A stretch of DNA of 64,000 nt from NCBI GenBank assembly GCA_947258405.1, contig CAMYIE010000001.1:1-64000 (forward strand). Reading direction: 5' to 3'. Positions 1 through 8,089 of the stretch are shown here, one piece after another. The stretch is from an uncultured Eudoraea sp. (GTDB lineage Bacteria > Bacteroidota > Bacteroidia > Flavobacteriales > Flavobacteriaceae). Position 1 is the stretch's first letter; every line of letters begins with the position of its first letter. A program made the translations under genes and the position numbers. The notes beneath the pieces were generated by a model that saw only the letters and a list, made by a program, of their open reading frames with translations, made no database searches and had not been told where the DNA came from.

Positions 1-1001
1 TTCGATTCCCTGAATTTTTTAGCCGAAAAATTTATGCTGTCGATTAAGGGCGTAAATTCGAATTTCAGCTGATGGCGGACCTTTTGGTTTTCATAATAGC
101 TTCTCTTCATCAGGGATACAACCTGGGCCTGGGTAAGTCTCCTTCCGCGACCTCCTAAAAAACTACTCAGCCAATCCAAACGCCATAATATCTTTAGCAA
201 CCAAATAGGAATTTCCACCTTAGGGGCCTGGCGGCCTAATGCCGTTGCAATATCAGATAGCACCTGACGATAACTTAAATTGCTTTCTACTGCAACAAAT
301 TGCTCATTTTCAACATCTGATTCCATGAGCTGGATCATCATTCGAATTACATCTCCAACAGAAACAAACCCACTGCCACCAGGCGGATAAAACCGCGATC
401 CTTTTGATGCAGCCTTGAACAGCCTTCCACTGCCGCTTTCCCAATATCCGGGACCGATAATTACCCCTGGATTAACAATAACTGCAGGGATACCCTCCTG
501 GGTGGCCCGCCAAACCTCTATTTCAGCAAGATACTTGGTAAGGGCATATGGGTTGGAATTGGTGGAGTGCCACTCTGTATCCTCATCGATTTTGGCACCA
601 CCGATAGTTTTACCCAATGCTGCAATCGAACTTACATAGCAAAGTTTACGCACTTTATGAGCAATGCAGAGGTTTACGATATTCGCTGTCCCTATTTCAT
701 TGGTGTTAATAAGTGTTTTGAATTCTCCCGGATCAAAGGAGATAAGTGCCGCACAGTGATAAACATGAGTGACTCCGGAAAAAGCCTTCTGGAGGGCAGG
801 AATGTCGTTCAGAGTGGCTTCAGACCATTCAATTTGCGTGAAAATAGTATCGGCCTTGTCGGAGTATAAAGCAAAAAGTTTACGCACGGTCTCAAGCTTG
901 GCAGAATCGCGATAAACAGCCCTCACCGGTTTACCCTTCGATACCAACTGAAAAAGCAGATGGGAACCTACCAGCCCTGTTCCTCCGGTAACTAAGATCA
1001 T
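1..1001 (-). CDS. NAD-dependent epimerase/dehydratase (extended SDR), C-terminus cut by window edge
   Basis: Reading leftward from an ATG at 1001, the frame stays open to the window edge, giving about 333 residues. That is near the usual length of this family, so only the last few residues should be missing. Residues 1-15 form a Rossmann nucleotide-binding start with TGGTGLVG (GxxGxxG). The catalytic pair YxxxK is at Tyr152-Lys156 (YALTK), preceded by the expected serine stretch (CYVSS). This fits a cytoplasmic NAD(P)-dependent oxidoreductase acting on a sugar nucleotide, or a dihydroflavonol-reductase-like enzyme; the substrate cannot be read from sequence. It is divergent from tyrS, with about 100 bp between the starts. 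Confidence 0.85.
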   Translation of the reverse strand, partial: MILVTGGTGLVGSHLLFQLVSKGKPVRAVYRDSAKLETVRKLFALYSDKADTIFTQIEWSEATLNDIPALQKAFSGVTHVYHCAALISFDPGEFKTLINTNEIGTANIVNLCIAHKVRKLCYVSSIAALGKTIGGAKIDEDTEWHSTNSNPYALTKYLAEIEVWRATQEGIPAVIVNPGVIIGPGYWESGSGRLFKAASKGSRFYPPGGSGFVSVGDVIRMMIQLMESDVENEQFVAVESNLSYRQVLSDIATALGRQAPKVEIPIWLLKILWRLDWLSSFLGGRGRRLTQAQVVSLMKRSYYENQKVRHQLKFEFTPLIDSINFSAKKFRES

Positions 1002-1066
1002 ATTCCAAAAGTACTCATTTAGGCGGGATAAACGATTCCTGGTAATCGTGCTTCAATCCTTTATTT

Positions 1067-1074
1067 TATATTTG
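1067..1074 (+). promoter_or_regulatory. -7 promoter element upstream of tyrS
   Basis: TATATTTG matches the Bacteroidota -7 consensus TAnnTTTG and lies 27 nt upstream of the preferred tyrS ATG. No TTG was found at the ideal 19-nt spacing, so this is a partial match. Confidence 0.45.
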
Positions 1075-1100
1075 CAGCAATTATTGTAAAGCGAGTGATT

Positions 1101-2402
1101 ATGGTCTCAAATTTTGTTGAAGAACTGAAATGGCGAGGTATGTTGCACGATATAATGCCCGGAGTTGAAGAGCATTTATCGGGAGATATGCAATCGGCTT
1201 ACGTTGGTATAGATCCAACGGCCGATTCACTTCATATTGGTCATCTGGTTGGCGTTATGATGCTGAGGCATTTTCAACTGGCAGGGCATCGTCCTATCGC
1301 ATTAATTGGGGGAGCTACGGGTATGATCGGGGACCCGTCCGGCAGATCGGCCGAACGCAACCTTCTCGATGAAACTACTCTTCGACTTAACCAGGCGGCG
1401 ATCCGGGAACAGCTCTCACGATTTTTGGATTTTGACAGTGAAGCAGATAATGCAGCACTTCTGGTAAATAATTACGACTGGATGAAGGACTATTCATTTC
1501 TCGATTTTATCAGGGATGTTGGTAAACACATCACCGTTAATTATATGATTGCCAAGGACTCTGTAAAAAAAAGAGTTTCTTCAGATTCCAGTGAAGGTAT
1601 GTCCTTTACCGAATTTACCTATCAGCTCGTACAGGGCTATGATTTCCTTCATCTTTTCAGACATTTTCAATGTAGTTTGCAGATGGGTGGAAGTGACCAG
1701 TGGGGAAATATCACCACCGGTACTGAACTCATACGACGAATTGATGGCGGCAAGGGGTTTGCCCTTACCTGTCCTCTTATCACCAAAGCAGACGGAACCA
1801 AATTCGGAAAGACGGCCGAAGGAAATATCTGGCTCGATCCACACCGGACCAGCCCTTATAAATTCTATCAGTATTGGTTAAACACCTCCGATGAGGATGC
1901 CGCGAAGTACATAAAAATATTTACATTTCTTAAGCGTGAAGAAATCGATTCTTTGGTAGACAACCACAGCAATGCCCCACATCAGCGAGGTCTTCAAAAA
2001 ATCCTGGCAAAAGAGCTTACCACTATGGTGCATTCGGAGGAAGACTATCTGCGTGTTCTGAAGGCAAGTGATATACTTTTTGGCAAGTCGACTTCTGAAT
2101 CGATCAAAAGCCTCGACTCCGATACTTTTTTTGAGGTTTTTGAAGGTGTCCCACAAGCACAGATCAGCAGAAAAGAGCTTTCAGGGGGTATGGACATGAT
2201 TGCAGCCCTGGCGGCCAAAACAAATTTCCTTAGCTCCAATGGCGAGGCGAGGAGGGAGCTTAAACAGCATTCCATCTCGGTAAATAAAGATAAGATAAGC
2301 GAAGATTATCGCATAACCGAGGAAGACCTTATCAATAATCAATATATACTTCTACAAAGAGGAAAAAAGAATTATTATATAATCATTGTTGAGGACAGCT
2401 AG
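1101..2402 (+). CDS. tyrS: tyrosyl-tRNA synthetase
   Basis: Class I aminoacyl-tRNA synthetase that charges tRNA-Tyr in the cytoplasm. The HIGH signature is intact at residues 45-48 (LHIGHLVG). The second signature is KFGKT at 234-238, the TyrS form of KMSKS. The C-terminal part from about residue 350 resembles an S4-like RNA-binding domain. The length of 433 residues is normal for bacterial TyrS. The start at ATG 1101 is preferred over the in-frame GTG at 1095 because [13 protein letters not shown] matches the usual TyrS N-terminus. It appears monocistronic; a membrane hydroxylase gene begins 71 bp downstream. Confidence 0.97.
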   Translation: MVSNFVEELKWRGMLHDIMPGVEEHLSGDMQSAYVGIDPTADSLHIGHLVGVMMLRHFQLAGHRPIALIGGATGMIGDPSGRSAERNLLDETTLRLNQAAIREQLSRFLDFDSEADNAALLVNNYDWMKDYSFLDFIRDVGKHITVNYMIAKDSVKKRVSSDSSEGMSFTEFTYQLVQGYDFLHLFRHFQCSLQMGGSDQWGNITTGTELIRRIDGGKGFALTCPLITKADGTKFGKTAEGNIWLDPHRTSPYKFYQYWLNTSDEDAAKYIKIFTFLKREEIDSLVDNHSNAPHQRGLQKILAKELTTMVHSEEDYLRVLKASDILFGKSTSESIKSLDSDTFFEVFEGVPQAQISRKELSGGMDMIAALAAKTNFLSSNGEARRELKQHSISVNKDKISEDYRITEEDLINNQYILLQRGKKNYYIIIVEDS

Positions 2403-2473
2403 TTTTAATAGAAACCGATTCCAATACACACCCTATACACCCGACCGATAACTACGGTCTGAAAAGATTTAAA

Positions 2474-3244
2474 ATGCAGGAACTGAACTTCGATATTATT
2501 ACTACACTAATTATGGTGGCGGTACTTTTTCTGATCATTGTAGTTCGGTATTTTATCTTTTCAGGGGCTTATTATTACACCACTTTTGTGCTGCTGAGAA
2601 AGAGACTTATTTCTCGAATCCTTGATCCAAAACCAGTTAGCGTTAAACAGATCCGCTCAGAAGTAGCCTATTCGGTTTTAAGTGCGGTTATCTTTGCAGT
2701 ATTTGGTATTGGCACTTATTGGTTGTGGTATAAAGGATTCACCGCGATCTACGACGACCTGAGTCTATATCCTTTATGGTATTTACCCTTGAGTATTTTT
2801 CTGGTACTTTTTGTTCAGGACACCTATTATTATTGGGTTCACAGATGGATGCATATACCAAAGGTCTATCGTTATTTTCATAAGGTGCATCATAACAGTG
2901 TACAAACTTCGGTCTGGACATCTTTCTCATTCCATCCCCTGGAAACACTTTTACAGGCAGTTATCCTGCCGTTGATCATTTTATGGGTGCCATTGCATAT
3001 ATACGCCTTATTGGTTATTCTGATCATCATGACGATTTCGGCTACTATTAATCACGCTGGCGTGGAAATATATCCAAAAGGCAAATATGGTGATTGGGTG
3101 GGTAAAATGATAATAGGAGCTACCCATCACGATGTTCACCATCGGAAATTCCTGTTTAATTATGGTTTGTATTTTACCTTCTGGGATCGAGTAATGGGCA
3201 CCGAACGGGAACTTTCCAGCAATGATAGAAGACCTAAATCCTGA
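2474..3244 (+). CDS. sterol desaturase / fatty acid hydroxylase superfamily membrane protein
   Basis: Integral membrane di-iron oxygenase of 256 residues. The three histidine clusters that bind the iron pair are visible: HRWMH, then HKVHH about 15 residues later, and HHDVHH near the C-terminus. Hydrophobic stretches near residues 8-30, 60-80, 100-118 and 165-195 fit four or more membrane helices. The family hydroxylates or desaturates lipids such as fatty acids, sterols and carotenoids; the substrate here is unknown. It converges on a LuxE-like gene 59 bp away, which may or may not be functionally linked. Confidence 0.85.
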   Translation: MQELNFDIITTLIMVAVLFLIIVVRYFIFSGAYYYTTFVLLRKRLISRILDPKPVSVKQIRSEVAYSVLSAVIFAVFGIGTYWLWYKGFTAIYDDLSLYPLWYLPLSIFLVLFVQDTYYYWVHRWMHIPKVYRYFHKVHHNSVQTSVWTSFSFHPLETLLQAVILPLIILWVPLHIYALLVILIIMTISATINHAGVEIYPKGKYGDWVGKMIIGATHHDVHHRKFLFNYGLYFTFWDRVMGTERELSSNDRRPKS

Positions 3245-3303
3245 ATTGCTAAAAAGGTCCTTGGGGCCGAAGTATTATAGGTTATGGGCCGTTCGCTGTT
3301 TTA

Positions 3304-4281
3304 TTATATCAGCATTAGATTGCAGCCCCGAACATCCGAATGATCGAACCTCCCCAAAACTTCAAATCCCCCATCAGGATACAACTTACCCAGATCCTGG
3401 GTAGCAATAAAAGAACAGGAATAGAGATTTGCCAGATCAATGACATTAATACCACCTGTGTTCTCTGTGTCAAGGATCTGTAAGGGATCTTCTGGGTCCC
3501 TTATTAATACGCGCATCCAACTGGGGCTATAAAAAATCCCTGATCTTCGGGCATATGCTTGTGACAACATTTCCGTCATCCCATATTCAGAGTGAATTTC
3601 CCTAAGCCCCCAGCTTTTCTTGAGATGATCATGTAGCTCGTTTCGGATCATTTCTTCACGGCGACCCTTCATCCCTCCGGTTTCCATTACAATGGTATTG
3701 ACTAGAGACATCGGATACCGGTCGGCCAGGTCGAACAGTGCAAATGAAACCCCGATAAGCAAAACTGGCGTCCCCTGCTTATCGAGCTCCTTAAGGGTTC
3801 GGGCAAGAAGCTCATAATCGTCTAGGTAAAATCCGCTTTTAGGATGGCCGCTTTGCTCGATCAGATCCCGGACCATGTAAATCAATGATGAGTCCTGACG
3901 CTCCAAATACGATGGCAACAAGGCCAGCAGGCAGTAATCGCTGATGGGGCCATAGAATTTATGGAACCCCTTTATAAAGCTATTTCGATAGATCTGTGGA
4001 TCGGCAACATAGTGTTTACTGACCTGGCTACCGGTGGTTCCACTACTTTTAAAACACACTTCATCGGCGCTGGTTCGTGTTTTTATTTCTTTTGTCTTGA
4101 ATAATTCTATAGGAAGAAATGGGATATCCTCAATTCGTCTTACACAAGCCGGATTTTTGCCAAGGTATTCGCAAAATGTTCGGTATACGGGCGAATTTTT
4201 GAATTGGTATGCAAATACTTCAAGACTTAGAGAGAGCAATTCTGCCTCCGTACTGACTTCGAATATCCGATCGAACTTCAT
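3304..4281 (-). CDS. LuxE/PaaK-like acyl-protein synthetase / acyltransferase
   Basis: Cytoplasmic enzyme of 325 residues resembling the LuxE acyl-protein synthetases of the adenylate-forming superfamily. The key sign is the phosphate-binding loop FKSSGTTGSQVSKH at about residues 77-90; a GMTE motif (SEYGMTEMLSQ) at about 234-244 matches the adenylate-binding region. The length fits single-domain LuxE homologues rather than full acyl-CoA synthetases. No luciferase or reductase gene is nearby, so a light-emission role is not supported; activation of an acyl or aryl acid for transfer is the safer reading. The gene downstream, read in the other direction, is a membrane lipid hydroxylase-like protein. 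Confidence 0.75.
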   Translation of the reverse strand: MKFDRIFEVSTEAELLSLSLEVFAYQFKNSPVYRTFCEYLGKNPACVRRIEDIPFLPIELFKTKEIKTRTSADEVCFKSSGTTGSQVSKHYVADPQIYRNSFIKGFHKFYGPISDYCLLALLPSYLERQDSSLIYMVRDLIEQSGHPKSGFYLDDYELLARTLKELDKQGTPVLLIGVSFALFDLADRYPMSLVNTIVMETGGMKGRREEMIRNELHDHLKKSWGLREIHSEYGMTEMLSQAYARRSGIFYSPSWMRVLIRDPEDPLQILDTENTGGINVIDLANLYSCSFIATQDLGKLYPDGGFEVLGRFDHSDVRGCNLMLI

Positions 4282-4302
4282 TAGAGGTCAAATTTATGAA
4301 AT

Positions 4303-4321
4303 AAAAAAAGCCCTTAAGGGC
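4303..4321 (-). terminator. Rho-independent terminator for the 108-aa T9SS-tail gene
   Basis: On the minus strand a GCCC-TTAA-GGGC hairpin (plus-strand 4310-4321) is followed directly by seven T residues (plus-strand A run 4303-4309). It lies about 30 bp past the stop codon of the 4350-4676 gene and just before the LuxE-like gene, so it separates the two transcripts. Confidence 0.75.
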
Positions 4322-4349
4322 CACTAGTATTATAATACCTTGTAAAAAA

Positions 4350-4676
4350 TTATTTTACTACTAGTTTACGAGTCATCGATTTGTTGTTTTCGTCGACCTG
4401 AAGAAAGTATACCCCGGGAATAAGACGGGATATGTTCAATTTATTAGCAGCTATTCTATCTTTTAAGACCACTTTTCCGAAAATATCATATATAGTAATA
4501 TCCTTACCCGAGTTGTTACTGGTAGTAACGTAGACCACATCCTGGAAAGCCGGATTGGGATAAAGATCGAACTTCATCGAATCCTTGGATGTCTTTGCAG
4601 TGGTTTGGTTAGGTTTTTCCTGCCCACTTAGAACCAGGCAGAAGCCCATAAAAAGGATCAAGTAGAGGTATTTCAT
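4350..4676 (-). CDS. minimal T9SS type A sorting-domain protein (108 aa)
   Basis: Small exported protein with a signal peptide (residues 1-18, hydrophobic core LILFMGFCLVLSG) and, after only about 15 residues of spacer, a Por/T9SS C-terminal sorting domain. The domain shows the classic signs: FDLYPNPA, ITIYDIFGKVV, a PGVYFLQV strand and a basic C-terminus (TRKLVVK). In this family the tail directs cargo across the outer membrane through type IX secretion and is then removed. Here almost nothing remains as cargo. A paralogue lies directly upstream (4865-5176). The product could be a secretion decoy or a short surface peptide, or a decayed gene; none of these is proven. Confidence 0.8.
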   Translation of the reverse strand: MKYLYLILFMGFCLVLSGQEKPNQTTAKTSKDSMKFDLYPNPAFQDVVYVTTSNNSGKDITIYDIFGKVVLKDRIAANKLNISRLIPGVYFLQVDENNKSMTRKLVVK

Positions 4677-4680
4677 GGAA

Positions 4681-4697
4681 ATTGATTTGGGATCAAT
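4681..4697. promoter_or_regulatory. inverted repeat abutting the start codon of the 108-aa tail protein
   Basis: ATTGAT-TTGGG-ATCAAT (6-bp arms, 5-nt loop) ends only four bases before the ATG at 4676 on the minus strand. In RNA it would form a hairpin in the ribosome-loading zone; in DNA it resembles a small dyad operator. It is short enough to arise by chance. Confidence 0.25.
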
Positions 4698-4864
4698 ACT
4701 GTAAATATACTCTCAAATCATGGAGAGGCATAAGAATTGTTGTCAATAGTAAATTTTTGTAGGTAAAATGCCATACTCGTCCGGTTAGTCGACGATTTTT
4801 GCATTTTATCGATGTTTTAATGGAAGGTTTAACCCTAAAAAGACGTAGTCCTGCAGGAATTCTA

Positions 4865-5176
4865 CTATTTAATGATCAGTTTTCGCGTTGCTACTTTGTT
4901 GGCTTCAAAAACCCTAAGTACATAGACACCAGTATCCAGATCGGAAAGATTCAGTTCTTTTCCCAATATGGTGGTTTCCATAATCGGGCTTCCAAAAACA
5001 TCGTAGATCATTATTTTTTTCGGTGCGTTGTGCTCGGTGGTTATATATACTTTACCCTGTGTCACCGGATTCGGATATAATGAAAAACCATCAATACCTC
5101 CGTCTGTATTCAGCTTGGTCTGACTATATCCTGTGGCAATAATAAAAAAGAAGATTATAGGGTAAAGTTTCTTCAT
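4865..5176 (-). CDS. minimal T9SS type A sorting-domain protein (103 aa)
   Basis: A second tail-only exported protein. Residues 1-18 are a signal peptide ending at TGYSQ. The rest, from about residue 30, is a T9SS sorting domain: FSLYPNPV, IMIYDVFGSPI, LDTGVYVLRV and the basic end ATRKLIIK. It aligns along its whole length with the neighbour at 4350-4676, so the pair probably arose by tandem duplication. The cargo part is about 12 residues. A TATATTTG -7 element lies about 29 nt upstream of the start, so it has its own promoter. Confidence 0.8.
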   Translation of the reverse strand: MKKLYPIIFFFIIATGYSQTKLNTDGGIDGFSLYPNPVTQGKVYITTEHNAPKKIMIYDVFGSPIMETTILGKELNLSDLDTGVYVLRVFEANKVATRKLIIK

Positions 5177-5204
5177 TCAAATGTCTAACTCCATTATTTC
5201 TAAA

Positions 5205-5212
5205 CAAATATA
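5205..5212 (-). promoter_or_regulatory. -7 promoter element of the 103-aa T9SS-tail gene
   Basis: The minus strand reads TATATTTG, an exact TAnnTTTG match, 29 nt upstream of the start codon at 5176. No TTG lies at 19-nt spacing. Confidence 0.5.
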
Positions 5213-5246
5213 AAGATTTTAGGTTGTCCTGAAAGTGGTCAACTAC

Positions 5247-5288
5247 GTTAAAATCTGCATTTTCGTTGAAATGCAACCTGACTTTAAC
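5247..5288. repeat. imperfect inverted repeat between the T9SS-tail and response-regulator genes
   Basis: Inner arms TGCATTT (5256-5262) and AAATGCA (5269-5275) pair perfectly around a 6-nt loop. Outer arms GTTAAA (5247-5252) and TTTAAC (5283-5288) pair across an internal bulge. There is no T run, so it is not a simple terminator. It lies in the divergent region between the tail proteins and the two-component operon. Confidence 0.5.
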
Positions 5289-5423
5289 ATCTCATTTTTG
5301 GCCCGCTCGGTTTTCAGAATTGATATTTTCCGCTTCTGTGATATAACATTAGCCCACTCCTGGCCTGTTTAGAGTGTAATTCATGACTTTTTTAATATAC
5401 AGAAAAAATGTTACTATATTGTT

Positions 5424-5621
5424 ATGAAATCAATTGACCCACAATCATTTCCTGCCAATACTGTTATATTTGTTAACACAGGAAGAAAGCAGAAGACAGC
5501 TGAATTGCAGGTTTTTAGCCAAATTAAATTTCTATCTAATTCCATAGGTAAAGAAGTGGTGATCATTAGCTCTGGGAAAGGAATTTTGCGACTTCAGTCT
5601 GCTACCAATTTTAAGAGATGA
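5424..5621 (+). CDS. hypothetical protein, 65 aa, overlapping the response regulator start
   Basis: Unrecognised small basic protein with no signal peptide or clear membrane segment. The case for a real gene is position: its TGA overlaps the ATG of the response regulator by 4 bases (ATGA), the arrangement of translationally coupled genes, and it opens the run into the two-component pair. The composition is plausible (GRKQKTAELQVF, KEVVIISSG). It could equally be a leader that sets regulator expression, or a chance open frame. I cannot assign a function. Confidence 0.4.
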   Translation: MKSIDPQSFPANTVIFVNTGRKQKTAELQVFSQIKFLSNSIGKEVVIISSGKGILRLQSATNFKR

Positions 5622-6304
5622 AAAAAAACGAGATAAAAATACTTTTGGTGGATGATGAACCAGATATTCTTGAGATACTCAAATATAATTTGTCGACCCA
5701 GGGATATCAGATTTTCACGGCCAAAAACGGTATAGAAGGTGTAGCAAAAGCAAAGAAAAAGAAACCGCACCTGATAATTCTCGATGTTATGATGCCCGAA
5801 ATGGATGGTATGGAAGCCTGCGAGATAATTCGCAATACCAAAGGTTTGGAAAACACCATTATCGCTTTTTTAACAGCCAGAGCTGAAGATTATTCACAGG
5901 TTGCCGGATTCGATGCGGGAGCCGATGATTATATTACCAAGCCAATTAAACCTAAAGTTTTGATCAGCAAGATCAAAGCGTTACTTAGAAGACTAAAGGA
6001 AGATACCGCTCAGGCAGAGGAAGTGGTAAAAGTTGGAAATATTATTATCAATCGTGAGGAATACAAAGTGGTGAATAATGGTGATGAAATATTTCTTCCA
6101 CGAAAGGAATTCGAATTACTCGCACTTCTGGCTTCCAAGCCCGATAAGGTCTTTAAAAGAGAAGTGATTTTGGACAAGGTTTGGGGCCAGGAAGTGGTTG
6201 TAGGTGGCCGAACGATCGATGTTCATATCAGAAAACTTCGGGAAAAAATCGGGGATGATCACTTTAAAACGGTCAAAGGCGTAGGATATAAGTTTGTTCT
6301 GTAA
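5618..6304 (+). CDS. OmpR/PhoB-family response regulator
   Basis: Cytoplasmic two-component transcription factor of 228 residues. The receiver domain spans residues 6-120, with the acidic pocket DD at 12-13, the phosphoacceptor Asp56 in LIILDVMMPEMDG, and the conserved switch lysine in YITKPIKP. The DNA-binding winged helix occupies about 135-228, with the family ending RTIDVHIRKLREKIG and VKGVGYKF. It overlaps the kinase gene by one base (TAATG), so the pair is coupled. It resembles PhoB of Flavobacteriaceae, but no phosphate-specific gene is next to it, so the PhoB name is not asserted. Confidence 0.93.
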   Translation: MKKNEIKILLVDDEPDILEILKYNLSTQGYQIFTAKNGIEGVAKAKKKKPHLIILDVMMPEMDGMEACEIIRNTKGLENTIIAFLTARAEDYSQVAGFDAGADDYITKPIKPKVLISKIKALLRRLKEDTAQAEEVVKVGNIIINREEYKVVNNGDEIFLPRKEFELLALLASKPDKVFKREVILDKVWGQEVVVGGRTIDVHIRKLREKIGDDHFKTVKGVGYKFVL

Positions 6305-7380
6305 TGGCCACCAGGTTAAAGAAGTCCTACAAGTTCGCATTTCGCTCTTCTCTATTGATTACCACGGTTCTCGCCATTTTCATTGGAGGTTTTTTATGGT
6401 ATAGTGGGCAGTTGTCTGAAAATGGCACGCTGCTAATTATGTTTGTGCTACTCGCCTTTGCCATCTCTTTTCTGGTTATCCAAATAAGGGTAGAAAAGTA
6501 TATCTACAGGCGTATGAAAAAGATATACGACGACGTATCATTACTGGAATCGACCGATTTTCCCCTGGGCCCTGTTACTACAGACATGAAGACCCTTACT
6601 GCAGAGATCGAAAGGTTTGCCAAGGACAAGAAAATAGAAATCGACACACTTAAAATCAGGGAAGCCTATAGGAAGGATTTTTTGGGTAATGTTGCACATG
6701 AACTAAAGACCCCACTCTTTACCGTACAGGGATATATCCTTACCCTCCTCGATGGGGCAATGGAAGACAAAAACGTCAGAAAAAAATATCTCCAACGCGC
6801 CAAGAAAGGGGTGGAACGCCTTATCTATATCGTAAAAGACCTGGACCTGATCACCAAACTTGAAATAGGCGATCTAAATCTCCAATATGGAGAATTTGAT
6901 ATTATCGAGCTTGTGCACACCGTGTTTGAGTTGCTCGAGATCAAAGCGTCAAAAAAAGGAGTGAGCCTTACTTATGATATGGCATATGACCAGCCTATTC
7001 TGGTGAATGCCGACAGAGAAAAGATTCAACAGGTTATTTCGAATCTAATCGTGAACTCCATAAAATATGGTCATAGGGATGGCACAACTGAAGTAAGCGT
7101 GGAAAACCTGATCAAGAACAAAGTCATTATCAGGATCACCGATAACGGGGAGGGCATCCCAGAGGAACACATCCCCAGGATTTTTGAACGGTTCTATCGT
7201 GTGGATAAAAGCGGCAGCCGGAAAGAAGGTGGCTCTGGCCTGGGGCTCTCTATCGTAAAACACATCATCGAAGCACATGGAGAAAAGATTTATGTGGAAA
7301 GTGTCCCCGGTGTTGGTTCCGAGTTCTCCTTTACACTCGAAAAGGTGGGGGTTTCAGCTGAAGGAGAAGAAAAGATTTGA
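6304..7380 (+). CDS. sensor histidine kinase (PhoR-like)
   Basis: Membrane kinase partner of the preceding regulator, 358 residues. Two hydrophobic helices near residues 14-34 and 41-60 are separated by only a few residues, so there is almost no periplasmic sensor domain and the signal is probably sensed in the membrane or through a partner. The dimerisation/phosphotransfer box NVAHELKTP carries His132. The ATPase domain has the N box (QVISNLIVNSIKYG), G1 box (DNGEGIP), F box (ERFYRVD) and G2 box (GSGLGLSIVKHI). The operon appears to continue into trmB after 34 bp. Confidence 0.93.
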   Translation: MATRLKKSYKFAFRSSLLITTVLAIFIGGFLWYSGQLSENGTLLIMFVLLAFAISFLVIQIRVEKYIYRRMKKIYDDVSLLESTDFPLGPVTTDMKTLTAEIERFAKDKKIEIDTLKIREAYRKDFLGNVAHELKTPLFTVQGYILTLLDGAMEDKNVRKKYLQRAKKGVERLIYIVKDLDLITKLEIGDLNLQYGEFDIIELVHTVFELLEIKASKKGVSLTYDMAYDQPILVNADREKIQQVISNLIVNSIKYGHRDGTTEVSVENLIKNKVIIRITDNGEGIPEEHIPRIFERFYRVDKSGSRKEGGSGLGLSIVKHIIEAHGEKIYVESVPGVGSEFSFTLEKVGVSAEGEEKI

Positions 7381-7414
7381 CTAGTTTTGCCAATAGCAAA
7401 AAAAGATCAGCGTT

Positions 7415-8086
7415 GTGGGAAGCAAAAATAAATTGCGCAGATTTCGCGAGAACCTAACCTTCGATAATTTAGTCCAACCCGACAGGGATCAGTTACTGAA
7501 GGGCCACAATGAGCTGAAGGGGAGCTGGCAACAGCGATTTGGCAATAAAAATCCAATTGTGCTGGAATTAGGTTGCGGGAAAGGTGAATATACCATAGGA
7601 CTTGCTGCCCGAAATCCTGAAAAAAACTATGTCGGAATAGATATCAAAGGCGCTCGTCTGTGGAGGGGAGCCAAGACAGCTATGGAAAATAGCATGAAGA
7701 ATGTATTATTTCTCAGGACCCAAATTGAACTCCTCGATCGACTTTTTGCCGAAAATGAGATCTCCGAAATTTGGATTACCTTCCCAGATCCGCAGATCAA
7801 GTACAAAAGGACCAAACACAGAATGACCAACAGGGAATTTTTAAAAGTGTACCAGCATATTATGACAGACCAGGGGGAGATTCATCTTAAAACAGATAGT
7901 GAGTTCCTTCATGGCTATACTATAGGTTTACTTCAGGGACTTGGTCATGAAATCCTATATGCCAATCACGATGTTTACCGTAATGAAGGGAGCCCTGCCG
8001 AGGTGTTGGATATTCAGACATTCTATGAGTCCCGATATTTAGAATCCGGAAAACCCATAACCTATTTAAGATTTAGGCTTAACTGA
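7415..8086 (+). CDS. trmB: tRNA (guanine-N7-)-methyltransferase
   Basis: Makes m7G in the tRNA variable loop using S-adenosylmethionine. The SAM-binding motif LELGCGKGEYT is at about residues 49-59, and the TrmB signature WITFPDPQIKYKRTKHR at about 120-136 is clear. The length of 223 residues is usual. The start is a GTG at 7415, chosen because GSKNKLRRFRE is the typical Flavobacteriaceae TrmB N-terminus and no ATG lies nearby. It follows the kinase by 34 bp and precedes a LysE gene by 3 bp. Confidence 0.95.
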   Translation: MGSKNKLRRFRENLTFDNLVQPDRDQLLKGHNELKGSWQQRFGNKNPIVLELGCGKGEYTIGLAARNPEKNYVGIDIKGARLWRGAKTAMENSMKNVLFLRTQIELLDRLFAENEISEIWITFPDPQIKYKRTKHRMTNREFLKVYQHIMTDQGEIHLKTDSEFLHGYTIGLLQGLGHEILYANHDVYRNEGSPAEVLDIQTFYESRYLESGKPITYLRFRLN

Positions 8087-8089
8087 CCC

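Noticed and set aside
3222-3404. 60-codon frame at the convergent 3' ends of the hydroxylase and LuxE-like genes
   Set aside because: Overlaps both real genes and has no recognisable features.
3304-4281. Bioluminescence locus suggested by the LuxE-like enzyme
   Set aside because: No luxA, luxB, luxC or luxD is nearby, and LuxE-like proteins are widespread outside light-emitting bacteria.
5221-5245. Possible insertion-sequence end next to the T9SS-tail genes (GTTG/CAAC arms)
   Set aside because: No transposase, no matching second end and no target duplication were seen.
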